In this document: positions 9,039 to 20,939 of the stretch, piece after piece
Position numbering within the stretch: the first letter of the stretch is position 1
Layout: every line of letters starts with the position of its first letter
Origin: Aphrocallistes beatrix
Lineage: Eukaryota; Porifera; Hexactinellida; Sceptrulophora; Aphrocallistidae
Length of the DNA: 64,000 bases
Direction of reading: 5' to 3'
Assembly: GCA_963281255.1 (NCBI GenBank)
Contig: OY725504.1
Location: forward strand, 2,108,001-2,172,000
Made by a program: the position numbers and the translations under genes
Notes under the pieces: model-generated
What the model saw: the letters and a program-made list of their open reading frames with translations, nothing else
The model's database searches: none
Told to the model about the DNA's origin: nothing

Positions 9039-11198
9039 TTGTCCTTCATGCAAATTACGCCACAAACACCAGTCCAAGTCGGACAAGATTTTAACCCATA
9101 TCTAGTAGATAAAGAAACACACTGTCATGGCAATCAGAAGTTTAATAAAGCTTGGCTTGCCGAAATTCCCTGGCTACGTTACGATACAAATTTGGATTTG
9201 TGCTGGTGCTCAGTTTGTGTCTGGGGTTTGAATGCTGACATGTTACCAGCTAGTGAGAACAAACACAGGTTTGCAGAGAGCAGCTTTATCACTGGATGGA
9301 ATAATTGGCATGGTGGTAAGTCGAAGCTTCTGAGACATACAGGAGCTGATGCCGGTACGCTTAAGCATAATGTACATCATTATTTGGCAGGTGTCAAGGC
9401 TGCTCACGAGAATCAGCTAACGATTAGGGCCAAAGTAAGCAGCACGAAGAAACGGGAAATGCAAAGGAATAGGATTGGCCTTGATGCTGTTATTTCTAGC
9501 ATACAACTCTTGGCTAGACAAGGAATGCCGCTACGAGGCCATGGCGGAGAAAAAGATACAGCAAATATCTGGCAGGAAGTTAAACTAATTTCAAATTTGA
9601 ATGAGGATGTAAAATCATACTTTAATTCGTCTGGATACAAGTTTATGTCGGTACCAATACAGAATGAGTGTCTCAAGATGTTAGGTGATAGTGTACTGGA
9701 TATAATTGTTGAGAAGATCAAGAGGTCCGTTTGGTTTACATGTATCATGGATGAGACTAAAGACATATCAACCCTTGAGCAAGTTTGCATCTGTATGAGA
9801 TATGTAGACGATTCAGATCTTAGTGTGCGGGAAGATTTTTTAGGATTTCATAACATAGTTGGTACTACAGCAGTAGAACTCTACAAGATACTTACCAAGA
9901 CGATAAAAACTCTTGGTCTTGACATGGAAAATTGCCGAGGTCAGGCATACGATGGGGCCTCAAATGTTTCTGGTCATGTTTCTGGTTTGCAAACATTAGT
10001 TAGGAATCATCAGCCAAAAGCCCTGTATTCCCACTGCGCTGGCCATAATCTTAATTTGGTGCTGAATAATGTTGCAAAGGAAGTTCGCCAGTGTTATCAT
10101 ATCGTGACTCTCGTAGGTAAGATCGGGATATATGTGAAGGATTCAGCGAAAAGTAAAGCATATTTCGATCAGATACGAGTTGCAAACTCAGAAGACGGTA
10201 AGATAAGCAACTCAAATATCCGTCCCATATGTCCAACAAGATGGATTCTAAGATACCCTGCAGTCAATGCTATTTTAGAAAATTACGAGGATCTTCTTGA
10301 CTTCCTGTGCTCCTCAATTGATAACGAAAACAAGGCTCAAGGATATGTTAGAGAACTTAAACGCTTTGAAGTCTATTTTGTAGTACGCATTCTACATCGT
10401 ATCTTTGGTCAAGTTCACCCAGTTCACAATGCAATCCAATCAGAATCTATGTCACTGGGGGAGTGTTCAAGTATAGTAACTGCACTCACTGCTCCATTGA
10501 GAATAGACGGAGAATCTGTGGACATTTTTAGCGTTTTCATGACTAGCTGTAAGTCTTCGGCATTGGCTATGGGCATTGATATGCCTGTAGTTCCTCGAGG
10601 TCTCGCGAAAATGGTGAATAGAGGAAATAGGGTTGAATGGGAAATTGATGACATCGTTGTCAATAACTATTATCATGGTATTTGGATAAAGATGTAGTAT
10701 AGCTCTTTAGTAGGTTCGCTGACAAAGCGTTTTCAAGGAAAGGCAATTGACATTGCACGGGATTTTCAAGACATTTTGTCCAATATGAGCGAATATTCTA
10801 TTTATGTATTCTCTAGCATGAACTCGCTCATGGAGAGCTCTACAATACTGACATTAATTGGAAACTGTTGAAGTTGGAGATGATACAATGGGATCGTGTT
10901 AGTAAGATATCCAACCCTACCAAACACACGACTGATATGAAGTACCTTTACAAGCATATTTCTGAGAAGTCTGATCATCGTCTAATGTGGCCTAATTTGG
11001 TGTTATTCCTTAAGCTCTACCTTCTTCTTCCTTGTACATCTTGCTTGCTCTGCCGAACGTGGATTTAGCTGCTTAAGACGAATAAAAACATATCTGCGCA
11101 GCACAATGACAGAAGACAGACTAAATGCATGTGCATTATGCAATGTACATCATGAAATATTGGACGGTTGGATTAAGATGAGAGGTCAGGATGAATAG
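9039..11198 (+). pseudogene. hAT-superfamily transposase, ZMYM1-like with TTF-type zinc finger
   Basis: Open for 552 codons (stop at 10695-10697), then continuing in shifted frames to TAG at 11196-11198. A TTF-type finger region lies near residues 34-90 (WLAEIPWLRYDTNLDLCWCSVC). The RNase-H-like hAT core follows: FTCIMDETKDIS (first acid Asp238), CRGQAYDGASN (second, Asp305) and SHCAGHNLNL. The C-terminal hAT dimerisation block is still legible after the stop, near 11050-11140, as an SCLRRIKTYLRSTMTEDRLN segment. hAT transposases of this type resemble the zinc-finger MYM-type 1 proteins. The premature stop and later frameshift mean it is no longer functional. Confidence 0.85.
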
Positions 11199-11403
11199 AT
11201 TTGTGCTAAGTAAAGACAGCTTAAGGGATTACTAGAATAACATTTATGACATTTCTTTGCTTATAATTTACCTATAATATCGTACAATAGCAATAAAACA
11301 ATAAAATGTCATATAATCAATAATATTTAGGATTAATATTTCACACAGCATATTATTTACAGGTACATTGAGAAACTAGTATCAAAATACCTTCAAAATG
11401 AGC

Positions 11404-11495
11404 ATCTTTTTGAGAAAACCGGGGGGCGACCCCCCAGGTTTTTGGCTTTTTTAAAAAGGCGAGCCCCACGCCCCCCCTGAACCTGACGCCACTGG
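11404..11495. repeat. hAT-type terminal sequence downstream of the ZMYM1-like relic
   Basis: GC-rich stretch ending CTGAACCTGACGCCACTG. Read inwards it is CAGTGGCGTCAGGTTCAG, a typical hAT terminus. It lies about 300 bp after the transposase relic and is probably its right end. No clear left partner was found. Confidence 0.55.
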
Positions 11496-11769
11496 CCGGA
11501 AGTGAATAAATATTTTTAAAAAGTTTGGTATCAAAGAGTAGGAAATATATCAGTAGAAATCGTTAGAATGAGAGTATGCGGTGTGTCAAAATGAATTTGG
11601 GAATTTTTTGATTTTTGCGAATTTTTAGCTAAACATGCCTATCTTAACAAGGATTATTAGTCCTGCTGTAATGGTGCTTCGCACGAAACCATAAACTAGT
11701 ATTTTCAAGTTTTAAGGTTTATAATAGGGTGACGAACCGCGTAACTCGACTACTTCAATTGCCGTTATA

Positions 11770-12748
11770 ATGAACTGGATAAGAGGAAGATAATAGAAAC
11801 GCTATTCAACTCCAATATTATTTGTGGAGTAGAGATTGCGAAGCGAACTGGAATTGCTAAAAGTACAATTTATCGAGTGTTGCAACACTGCAACACTGAA
11901 GTCGGCTGCCTCAATCGAAAGGAAAGAAGGTTCAGGTAAACAGCGAAAAATGAGAGCTAGTGATAGCAGTTAACCTAGCTTTGGTACAATAAGAAGTTGT
12001 CAATCTGGAGAATTACGCAAATATTTAACACAAAAACGCAAAAAATGTTTTCTTATGAGACAATTCGCCAGAAATTGAAGAAACGTGGCTTAGTCCGAAA
12101 GAATACTAAAATGATTCCAATGCTGAGCGATGTTCACAAAGCTGTTCGTGTTTCTGGGCAAAGCAGAACAGAAATACTGACAGGTAGAGTCGTTTCTAGT
12201 GATGAAATGTCTATTTGGCTGGCAGGTGGTAGGCTCTGTCTTTGGTGCAAGAAGGATGAAATTGGGGTCAAACTAAGCAAGAAACATTCACCGAAACTAC
12301 ATGTTTGGGGTGCATTTTCAGCTACAGGGACCTTCCCATTGAAAATTTTCAGAGACAACCTTACTGGAATAATGTGTTCGAACATATTAAACGAATGCCT
12401 TGTTATAACAAGCGAATATGTTGTACCCAGATGGGTGAGTCATTCTCTTGAAAAATTCAAAGACCCAAACACACATCAAAGGTCGCCAAGGAAATCAAGG
12501 AAATGAAAGGAATAACACGAATGGAATGGCCAGCTTGTAGTCCAGATCTGAACCCAATCGAAAATTTATGGGCATATATTAAAGGAAAGATCGATTTAGC
12601 CGCACCAAAAACTCTTGTAGATCTGGAAGTAGAGCTAAATAATGTGTGCAATTCTATAGAACCAGAATTTTTAGCACCATATTGGCAATCGATGCCAAAT
12701 CGGTTGCGTTTAGTAAAAATAGTAAGGGTAACAAGATTGATTTACTAG
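11770..12748 (+). pseudogene. Tc1-like transposase relic
   Basis: An N-terminal helix-turn-helix segment near 11780-11880 reads IICGVEIAKRTGIAKSTIYR. After stops, 11997-12506 reads through KKRGLVRKNTK, VVSSDEMSIW (first acid region) and SPKLHVWGAFSATGTFPL. A gap or shift removes the second-acid motif. Then 12503-12748 gives WPACSPDLNPIENLW (third acid) and the C-terminus ending RLVKIVRVTRLIY. It resembles the intact Tc1 at 52156-53133 in the WGAFSATGTFPL and SPDLNPIENL blocks. Multiple frame changes make it inactive. Confidence 0.8.
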
Positions 12749-14112
12749 AATAATAGATTAATAATTATTAGATGAAATAATAAATCTGATTAGTATATAT
12801 ATATTATTTGCACTTGAAAATTTTGCGGTTATCCAACTCCATATAGAGACCTGTTTTGGGCACTCAATAAAAATAGATTTTGCTGTTTTGTTCATCAATA
12901 TCGCTGTTATCACCAATTCTACAACAAAATAAACCATCGCAATGAATTCGACATAGAAAATAACCTATACAATGATATTTTCAGCGACCTATCTTTTTTA
13001 CCTAGCGAAGCAATATCAATTTCTTTAAGATAACGGCCTCTATTTATGTTTAATTAAAGATGCAATTCTAATTTAAACGCTGTAGCATACTTAAATTCGA
13101 ATGTTATTTTAATCCTTAACAAGTAAGACTTCTTCCAGAAATTGTACACCCTATGTACGTTATTTTTGTTTCAAACCTACAATGTCTCTCTCATTTGTTC
13201 TCAATCTGTGCTGGCACATGTCGCTTTTCCTACAAACCAGGATCAGCCAAGCGAATCATTAATGCTACAAAGTTGTGGGACAGGAAAAAGTTGACCTCGC
13301 GACATTCAAGAAAGTGTGAAACAAGAGGCGTCTACACAGTTAAAGGGTGGAAAAAAGGAATAGATAAGTACCATGAAGTTTTTGCGTGCAAAAACAAGGA
13401 GTATGAGAAATAGATATTCGTCTTCCAGAAAATTGCTCTTTCGCGTGGCTATTGAGGATCACAAAGAGTTTGATGAAGAGAATACATTAGGGGTACAAAT
13501 ACTTGTGCGGGGATAATGTGGAGGGGAGCACTAATAACGAAGAAGAAGACCAAGTTAAAATCCTGCTAGAGAGGATCGAGCACCATCCATCCATGTCTGC
13601 TGCTGCAACAGAAGTGTGCAAGATGTTTGGGGATTTTTTAGGGTGAAACCAAGTGGCAGATTAATCTTTTTAAATGTATGTGGGTAGCAAAACGTAAAAG
13701 AAGAGTGACAAAAAAGATCAGTCTCAGATTTTGATAACCTGATGGTATAGGGCTTTATTTCATCTTGAAAAGGGTGCGCTGGTTTGTAATTTTCTTGACC
13801 GCAATCCACAGTGTGATTGACAGGAGGCTACCGGTTTTGTAAACACCAACCAAGTGGTTTGGTGAAACTTATGAATCAGGTTAGCTGGGAATTTCTGTGA
13901 TCAAATGTCTCCTGACTTCGTAGAAAGCAGAGTACTCAGAATTGGTACTGAGTGCACCACAAGTAGCTCACTATGTTAAACAAGTGAAGTTCAACGACTC
14001 TTCAACCAATGTAAACTGCTCACCGACAAACAACTAAATCGTTTGGCGAAAACAACTTCTGGTATTAACCATTAGTCAACAAACTATTATCGGAATTAAC
14101 TTTAATAATATA
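12749..14112. other. intron 3, short unassigned open frames
   Basis: Contains open stretches at 13153-13413 (+) and 13555-13809 (-) that I cannot match to any family. The region 13190-13620 has less AT than its surroundings and could be an old transposon relic. A GGGGTACAAATACTTG terminus near 13490 resembles Tc1-type TIRs seen elsewhere in the window. Confidence 0.35.
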
Positions 14113-14340
14113 CGCGGACAAAAGTATTTCAAAACTTGATTCGTTCCCATACGAATAAAACTAAAATGGGTCTATTCATGAAGAGGGTTACTTCTAAACG
14201 GAATGGGATACAGCCAAACGGATTCCAGATTCGAATAATACGCATTCAAATTAGTCACAGGTTAATTTTTTCGAAATAATCATTCATTCCTAACTTTTTG
14301 TAATTATCAATCAGTGCCACCTTATGCCACATACACCCAT
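14113..14340. mobile_element. fragment of the GGACAAAAGTATTT MITE family
   Basis: Starts CGCGGACAAAAGTATTTCAA after TA and includes the ATGGGTCTATTCATGAAG block also present in the copies at 54150 and 60535. The right terminus is missing. Confidence 0.6.
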
Positions 14341-14426
14341 TTTGACCACTATACATGATGGCAATGAATTACCTATGGTGGCTCAGGCTGATAAGATTGT
14401 TCATTGAGTTGGGTAATTTATTAGTT

Positions 14427-15147
14427 ACAAGCGCGCTTCGCTTGCTTGCGCTGCGCGGCTGGCGAACACTTCGTATCCGCCGGAGGCTCTCTTCGGTCGC
14501 CTGGAGGTGACATTGGTTAAATATAAGGGAGATGTAATCTCTAAATATGTCCATCTTAGTTTTAAAATCGATATCACTCGAAAAATCACCAAATTTGTCA
14601 ATTTTTAAAATTTTGATGAATAGTGATGATGTCATAACAAAGTGATGAGTCATCATTTTTTGATGATAGTTGCATCCAGGGGCGGTCCCAGGGGGGGGGG
14701 CATCTGGGGCATTTGCTCCTGGTATGATTCTGCGGCCCCGGATTTCATTTGACGACCTAAGCCAAAATCATAGTAAGGCCCCGGATATTTTTTCTTTGGC
14801 CCCGCCTCGCCCCGGTTTGGAAAATTCCTATGACCGCCCCTGGTTGCATCATATTTGAGACGTGTTAGTATACAGATTCTATTCAAATTTCAGCCTTCTA
14901 TCTCCTATAATGGCTGAGTTATGCTCGAATAACTGTGTTGCTTAACTTTTAAAAATGTGACAATGACGTCATAATTCCATGATGAGTCGACATTTTCGTC
15001 TGAGCTCAGAACTTACTGGAGCCATAGCCAAAAGACTCCCACATGCCAAAAATCAGCTTTCTACGCCTGGCAGTTTCTTCAATCAATTCGTTACAGAGAT
15101 ATAGATATATATATACACAAACAATAATGGAGTTTTAATAGTAAGGA
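14427..15147 (-). mobile_element. HN1 repeat containing a hAT MITE
   Basis: Minus-strand copy, from ACAAGCGCGCTTCGCTTGC at the left to TTTTAATAGTAAGGA at the right. Complete apart from the 166-bp insertion at 14677-14842. Confidence 0.85.
14677..14842. mobile_element. hAT-type MITE, 8-bp duplication
   Basis: The ends CAGGGGCGGTC and GACCGCCCCTG match as inverted repeats, with GTTGCATC duplicated on both sides (14669-14676 and 14843-14850). The interior is GC-rich relative to the surroundings. There is no coding sequence. Confidence 0.9.
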
Positions 15148-15327
15148 TAGACTATAAGGTTTAACTCTTCCGTAATGGATAATTCTCAAGTATAGAATTC
15201 AAAAATAGAGTCTCCCTTAAAGTTTGGAAACGTTTCTGAGATTGACACACTTTAATATATAATTAATAAGAAATAAAATAAGAACAGAATTACAATGTAA
15301 TCAAACGAATTAATCATAATATTTTAC

Positions 15328-15571
15328 CTCGGAAAAGGATCAAAACACCAGGTACGGTTAGTTTCTGGGAAGGCTACACGCATTCCGGAGAGTAAGGGTG
15401 AGTGGAGTACTACGCCTGCAAAGTTTACTCTAGTTGCCAAATCAATAGTTGGCACAGTTCCGATAGACTGTCCGTATATGATGACTTCTTCTGGTTTTAC
15501 ATTATATCGAGTTCGCAATGCATGCCAAGCAGCACTTATGTCGGAATAAATATTTGATTCAGATGGGGTAC
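15328..15571 (-). CDS. ABHD17: ABHD17 coding exon 3 (nucleophile elbow)
   Basis: Begins after an acceptor at 15572-15573 (ctatatAG) and completes Gly134. It encodes residues 135-214 and two bases of Ser215. It carries [16 protein letters not shown] with the nucleophile Ser169 in the G-x-S-x-G elbow, followed by [18 protein letters not shown] and TWCFDPFP, the stretch leading towards the acid residue. The donor is GAG|GTAAAA. Open reading continues upstream of the acceptor, but that part has no family similarity and is intron. HN1 and other repeats flank the exon at some distance, and the coding sequence itself is unbroken. Confidence 0.96.
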
Positions 15572-16158
15572 CTATATAGAGAAAAACAATTTGTAAATAT
15601 AAACTTTTCCTACACACAGGGAGTTTAACGTTTAAATCTGTGAAGCACACTGGATAAATTAAATCATTTTCTGCATCATGGTAGGATTGCCAATTAGAAC
15701 TCTGGTGTAATAAAATTTCAAATTTACTATTTTTGGCATAATGAAGAGCAATTGACTCAAACATTATAACTTAGGGAATCTTGTTCACCGGAAATTATTT
15801 TCAAATAATATTCTACCCAGCAGGGAATTTATATGAATATTAGAGTCAAGTAAACAATTAGTTGAGGAATTATTTGGCACGAGACAATTAGGTCTGTGGA
15901 CATCGAATAATACTACGTAGACAAAAATGCTCATGGTTTAAGAACATTAGGTGTGCTTCTTTAGCCAGCCCACTACAATATAGTGGCCATACAATATAAT
16001 GGCAGAATACGTATGCTGGCAGTAAGCCCTCGGCTAGAAAATATTTAAATGATAATGACTTAGCCAGTGTAAGATAAAGTCGATTAGCGAAATTCAGTGC
16101 TAAAGTAAATATCAAAAATAAGCATGATAGGAGAAAGGCTAAAAATATTAATAATATA
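15572..16158 (-). other. start of ABHD17 intron 2, no other feature
   Basis: AT-rich intron sequence next to the exon 3 acceptor. Open stretches here have no similarity and are chance. Confidence 0.5.
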
Positions 16159-16595
16159 CAGTGGAACCTGTATATAACGGCCACCTAAGGGATTGGACAA
16201 AATTGGCCGTTATACACAGTTGACCGTTATATACAGGTGATTGTCTTAATCCACAAAATGTATCAACGTAGTGCAATAAATATAAGGTTTTAGAAATCCA
16301 TTACTTGAAGTAATTACATGAAACTTATTTATCGTTCGTAACAGGTCCTGTAATAAACACATAAAAAGGTGAAAAAGGTGATGGCCGTTATAGACAGGTA
16401 GTGTAGTGGCCATTATAGATAGGTGATGGCCGTTATACACAGTTTTAGGGTCAGTAAGGGACTACAAACGGGTGGCCGCTGGCCACGTTGAGCAGGTGAC
16501 CGCTATACACAGGCTCAATATTATGGAATTTCGGACGGGAATGTTCTTTGGTGACCGCTAATAGACACAAGTGGCCGTTATAGCAGGTTCGACTG
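16159..16595. mobile_element. Tigger/pogo-type MITE with repeated TIR motif
   Basis: 437 bp between TA pairs. The left end CAGTGGAACCTGTATATAAC and right end TATAGCAGGTTCGACTG are inverted relatives. The motif GGCCGTTATANACAGGT recurs several times inside on both strands. This looks like TIR multiplication, as in the elements at 4366 and 51387. Confidence 0.85.
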
Positions 16596-16668
16596 TATGT
16601 AAGTAAATATCATATCAAAGTACAAATAATAGCCATCACATTTTTGCGCAATATCAAAATTTATAGCA

Positions 16669-16800
16669 AACAAGCGCGCTCCGCAATTCAAGCGCAGCGT
16701 GGCTGACGGACAATTTGTGTCCGCCAGAGGCGTGCTTCTGCATATGCTCACATTGATTAATTATAATGTAGATAATATCCCTAAATACGTCTGTCCGTGA
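16669..16800 (-). mobile_element. HN1 repeat, 3' fragment
   Basis: Keeps only the hairpin end (AAGCGCGCTCCGC and TTGTGTCCGCCAG) and about 70 bp of body ending at CTAAATACGTCTGTCC. Confidence 0.75.
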
Positions 16801-17144
16801 CCAACGTAATATAAGGCCATGGTTCAAGTTTCAAAATATGGACCATGGATATGTTATCAGGCCGAATTAAATCTACCTGTTTCCACTCATAAATATTTAT
16901 GATATATATCTTTTCAATAAATTTTATGTTGTGGGTGTTTTTAAATATTCATTTGACATTAATAACTACCTAGAATTTCCAGAAATACATTGATGACAAA
17001 GTCTCTTCATTAAATATACATACATACCAAGTACGTATATATATTTATGTTATATTTACCACTTTTGATATTATTATTATTATAATTACTATATAATGTC
17101 TGCTTGCCTATATTCTCATCCTTTCTAGTATTAGCTAATTCATT
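16801..17144. other. intron 2 sequence, no feature
   Basis: AT-rich. A short ATGGACCATGGATATG stretch near 16840 is not part of a clear repeat. It precedes the THAP reading frame. Confidence 0.35.
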
Positions 17145-18114
17145 ATGCCTGATAAATGTTTGGTCCCAGGATGTACAAGCAATTACAAATATACAGGAGT
17201 TCCTGATCCACAGTATGTTCCCGTATTCAAATTACCTACTCGCCCTCTAGAGCGTGTACAAACATGGCTACGAGCGATTCATCGTGAAAATATATCTGAG
17301 TTGAAGAATATTTTCGTTTGTGTGAAACATTTTCGAGAAGATGGTATCATCAAGAATTTTCAGATCTTACAGCCAGACGGTACCTACAAGCGTATTCCTC
17401 GAAAGAAATGGAAATTATCGGATGATGCTATACCTTGCATTTTTCCCAATTGCACATCATACTTTACGTCAATTCAAACAAAACCTATTCGTTTCTCTCG
17501 CGATGAGAAGGAAGCTGAATTATTTGGAAGAGCGATTAAACAGAGCCTAAACCAACAAGTTTCCGATGAAGAAAAGTACAGTCTATACTTTTCAACAACT
17601 TAAAGAAAAAATCAAATCGCTTGCTCTTCCCGAAGATTGGCTACTGTGGAATTCGAACTCGAGCCATGTACATTTTCTAAAGCCAGCATATGTCGACGAA
17701 CAATTGATACTAGATTCTTCAATGACTATTGATTCATCACTTTACGTTAAAGCTAAACGCAATACTTTTGCAGTTTCTCTTAGTTTAAATACCATCAATG
17801 ACACCAGGCAAATTGAACTCCTCTTCAACGAAATAACAAGTTTTCAAGTACCTACACCAGAACGACCTAAGAGTCAGCTGAATACATATGTACAGAAAGC
17901 CATAACTCAAATAAAATTCGCCATAACCGAATGTGATCATTCAAATGAAGATTCAGACTCAGATACTTTTACTGCACAGAGTCCATCAAATTTGAGGACC
18001 ATTCAACAACGTCTGCAATTTATTCTCCGCCAAATTGAAAATTCTATCCTTTTCAAGAAACGTCGGCGGTACAATATCATTACACAAGTTCCATTCAAAG
18101 TACTTACATTATAA
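17145..18114 (+). pseudogene. THAP-domain P-element-type transposase, N-terminal part, frameshifted
   Basis: The first frame (17145-17603) starts MPDKCLVPGCTSNY and has a THAP C2CH finger: Cys5, Cys10, Cys59 and His62, with the conserved PVFKLP, TW and FVCVKHF positions. A basic linker (IPRKKWKL) and an AIPCIFPNC block follow. The second frame (from about 17566) continues YTFQQLKEKI...LPEDWLLW and an Ile/Leu-rich region ending KKRRRYNIITQ. The two overlap by 38 bp with a one-base shift, so one deletion or insertion would restore continuity. This order is typical of invertebrate THAP proteins of the P-element superfamily. The catalytic part is missing. Confidence 0.65.
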
Positions 18115-18433
18115 GCTCTCGCCTCAACTACTCTTTTTTCAATCATAAATATTCTTACATTTACTACACTGTGTCGTATATCATGAATTAATGCCACTAT
18201 ATATGATGGCATTTGTGGCACAAGACGTCACGGGATAATAATACTTAACTGTGAAGTAGAGTAATTGAGTTGAAAGACTATAAAATGATAAAATCGAGTG
18301 TATAGAATATTAATTTTAAGCTAAATTAAGTCTAACCGTTACTGATTAATTACAATTGGTTCCACAAATAGATTAGATGTATACAATTTGTATGGGAAAT
18401 ATTGGGGTGTACGAATACTTTTGGTAGGGCAGT
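18115..18433. other. intron 2, ends in a Tc1-type terminus
   Basis: Mostly featureless. At 18400-18433 the text GGTGTACGAATACTTTTGGT followed by AGGGCAGTGTA is an isolated Tc1-like TIR facing left. Its partner was not found. Confidence 0.45.
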
Positions 18434-18514
18434 GTACATTCGATTAAAATTTCAGCCTTTTATAACGAAAATAGTGGTAGTCGAAAAACTGAAATTTCTA
18501 AGTATAGAAAAGGT
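18434..18514 (-). mobile_element. HN1 repeat, short internal fragment
   Basis: Matches the HN1 internal segment around AATTTCAGCCTTTTATAACG and GTCGAAAAACTGAAATTTCT. No ends. Confidence 0.6.
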
Positions 18515-19125
18515 GACCATTCATCACCCTAGTCAATAATATCAAGGACATCAATTTCCTCTTTCTCAATCTTCTCTGCCATAAGATTTGAAAAAATAAC
18601 CGTTTTGTTCTTTCAAAGGTCATTTCGGTTCTGTAGGATCTGTATTTTGTAGGAGAAGAGGTTGAAGGATTCCTACTGACCGTTGTCCTGGACAATTGGA
18701 GCACACTTGACAACCTTCTCGAGGAACGGTGAGGAGAATCAGCCAGTTTGTCCTTCATCATTCGGGTTAATGAGGGGCAGTGGCTGGTGACCTTTTCAGG
18801 ATAAATACTGTACAGTGCTGTTTTCCTCAAGCTTCTTAATAATATAAATCATAGTCTGATGTTGTGGGGTCTTCCTGATTTTGTAGAAACGCCTAAACCG
18901 TCTTTGAGTTGTGATGAAAGAGCCTTGGCATTAAAAACACCATTTAATGATGCTCGCCCACTTTTGGTCCTTAGCCTTGGAACAACTTCCTAGTGATATG
19001 AGGATCAGTAAAATACAAAATAGGATCCTCATAGCTTTCAAAAAAATGCTCAATCATGTGAAATGGAAGAAAAATGAGGGAGATATGACCTTTTAAAGTA
19101 TGATGCTTACTTATGGCCAACCCTG
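18515..19125 (-). pseudogene. mariner/IS630-type element relic
   Basis: The minus strand from about 18790 reads KDKLADSPHRSSRRLSSVLQ with LSRTTVSR, the helix-turn-helix region of IS630/mariner-like transposases, then degrades. The right end is a clean TIR, CAGGGTTGGCCATAAGTAAG when read inwards from 19125, followed by TA. Only the N-terminal part of the coding region remains. Confidence 0.6.
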
Positions 19126-19329
19126 TATATATACAGTGCCGGTCAAAAGGAATTGCTCAAAATCAAGGAATATAGTATAGTAAATGTTGAATAGTCTCAA
19201 CTCACTAGATTGTTTGTTTCTTGCGAAACCATATACATCTTTGGTTATTTTGATAAGTAGCACCCAGATACAGATATTCCATTCATTATATTTGTACAAC
19301 TTCGCTATTTCACTTCTCTATCTTTATTT

Positions 19330-19882
19330 ACAACAAGCGCGCTTCGCTTGCTTGCGCTGCGCGGCTGGCGGACACAAAGTGTCCGCCGGAGGCTCCCTTC
19401 GGTCGCCTGGAGGTGACATTGGTTAATTATAAGGGAGATATAATCTCTAAATATGTCCATCTTAGTTTTAAAATCGATATCACTTGAAAAAACAATTTTT
19501 AAAATTTTGATGAGTAATGATGACGTCATAGCAAAGCGATGAGTCATCATTTTTTGATGATAGTTGCATCATATGTGTGACGTGTTAGGATACAGATTCT
19601 ATTAAAATTTCAGCCTTCTATCTCCTATAATGGCTGAGTTATGCCCGAATAACTGTGTTGCTTAACTTGTAAAAACGTGACAATGACGTCATAATTCCAT
19701 GATGAGTCGACATTTTCGTCTGAGCTCAGAACTTACTGGAGCCATAGCCAAAATACTCTCATATGCCAAAAATCAGCTTTCTTCGCCCGGCAGTTTCTTC
19801 AATCAATTCGTTACAGAGATATATATATATCGTACATATATACACACATACACACACATTAATCAAGTTTTAATAGTAAGGA
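19330..19882 (-). mobile_element. HN1 repeat, full copy inside the Tc1 leader
   Basis: Full-length minus-strand copy with intact hairpin end (GGCGGACAC, AAA, GTGTCCGCC) and microsatellite. It ends about 25 bp before the transposase start codon, so it inserted after this Tc1 did. Confidence 0.88.
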
Positions 19883-19907
19883 TTTATCAGTATTTCTCCA
19901 ACTTTCG

Positions 19908-20939
19908 ATGACTCCGAAACCCCGAATTTCCATTGAAATTCGAGCAAACCTAATATTGTTATCAAAAAGCGGCCATACTCAGAGGGAGGTAGCTACAATG
20001 ATTGGGTGCAGCCAAAAGAGTGTAGCTGAGATCCTAAAGAAACATAAACTGACAGGCTCGGTAAGAGACATCACTATTCCGGGTAGGCCTCGTGTCACAA
20101 CCAAAAGGCAAGACAGTTCGTTCGTTAGTCAGAAAATGCAAAACGGATCGATTTAAGACTGTTACTCAGATCAGAGCCGAAGTATTATCAGAATATTCGC
20201 TAAAACTTTCCACTTCAACAGTCCAGAGTCCAGAGAAGGTTAAGAGGGGCTGGACTGTTCGGACGGAAACCACGAAGGAAGCCCCGCCTAACTCCCAAGC
20301 ATAAGAGACCGTCTTGCCTTCGCAAGGGCACACAAGGATTGGAGTACTGAAGAATGGGCAAGAATTATGTTCAGTGACGAATCTCGATTCTTTCTCTATA
20401 CTAATGACGGGAGAGTGTACGTAAGGAGAATGAAAGGGGAGGAGTTTCCGGAGAGGTGTATTCAGAAAACCTGCAAATTTGGTGGGGGTGGTGGCAACAT
20501 GGTTTGGGGATGTTTTTGCTGGAGTGGCGTGGGACTCTTATGGAAAGTATCTGGGAACTTCAAGACAGATTCCTACATTGATATTTTGGAAAATGCTCTA
20601 ATTACAAGCGTTGATTTGCATTCTCTACACTCTGGATTTCAGCAGGACAACGCCCCATACCACAGGTCAAAGGGTACTAAGCAGTGGTTTGATGAGCAAA
20701 AAATAGAGGTAATAGATTGGCCGGCACAGTCACCTGATCTAAACCCGATTGAGAACCTTTGGGATCAAATTTCCCTAAGCATTCAAGAGAAAAGCCCATC
20801 CAACCACTCGGAGTTGTGGAATGCTATATTGAGTACTCGGGACAGTATCGACATTAACCAGCTCCATACTCTAATAGATAGCATGCCGCAAAGATGTAAG
20901 GCTGTAATTCAAGCAAGGGGTGGTTCTACTAAATACTAA
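19908..20939 (+). pseudogene. Tc1 transposase with frameshifts
   Basis: MTPKPRISIEIR opens the first frame (to about 20100), with a helix-turn-helix (QREVATMIGCSQKSVAEIL) and a GRPR motif. A shift leads to a second frame through IRAEVLSEYSLKLSTSTV, then further shifts, and the last frame covers 20367-20939. That part keeps MFSDESRF, GFQQDNAPYHRSK and WPAQSPDLNPIENLW with 34 residues between the second Asp and the Glu (DD34E), and ends at TAA. The catalytic residues survive, so decay is by indels in the DNA-binding half. Confidence 0.88.

Noticed and set aside
9413..9790. 125-codon minus-strand open frame
   Set aside because: Shadow of the hAT transposase on the opposite strand.
15571..15764. 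Upstream extension of ABHD17 exon 3
   Set aside because: The open frame continues, but similarity stops exactly at the AG acceptor and the upstream residues have no family match.
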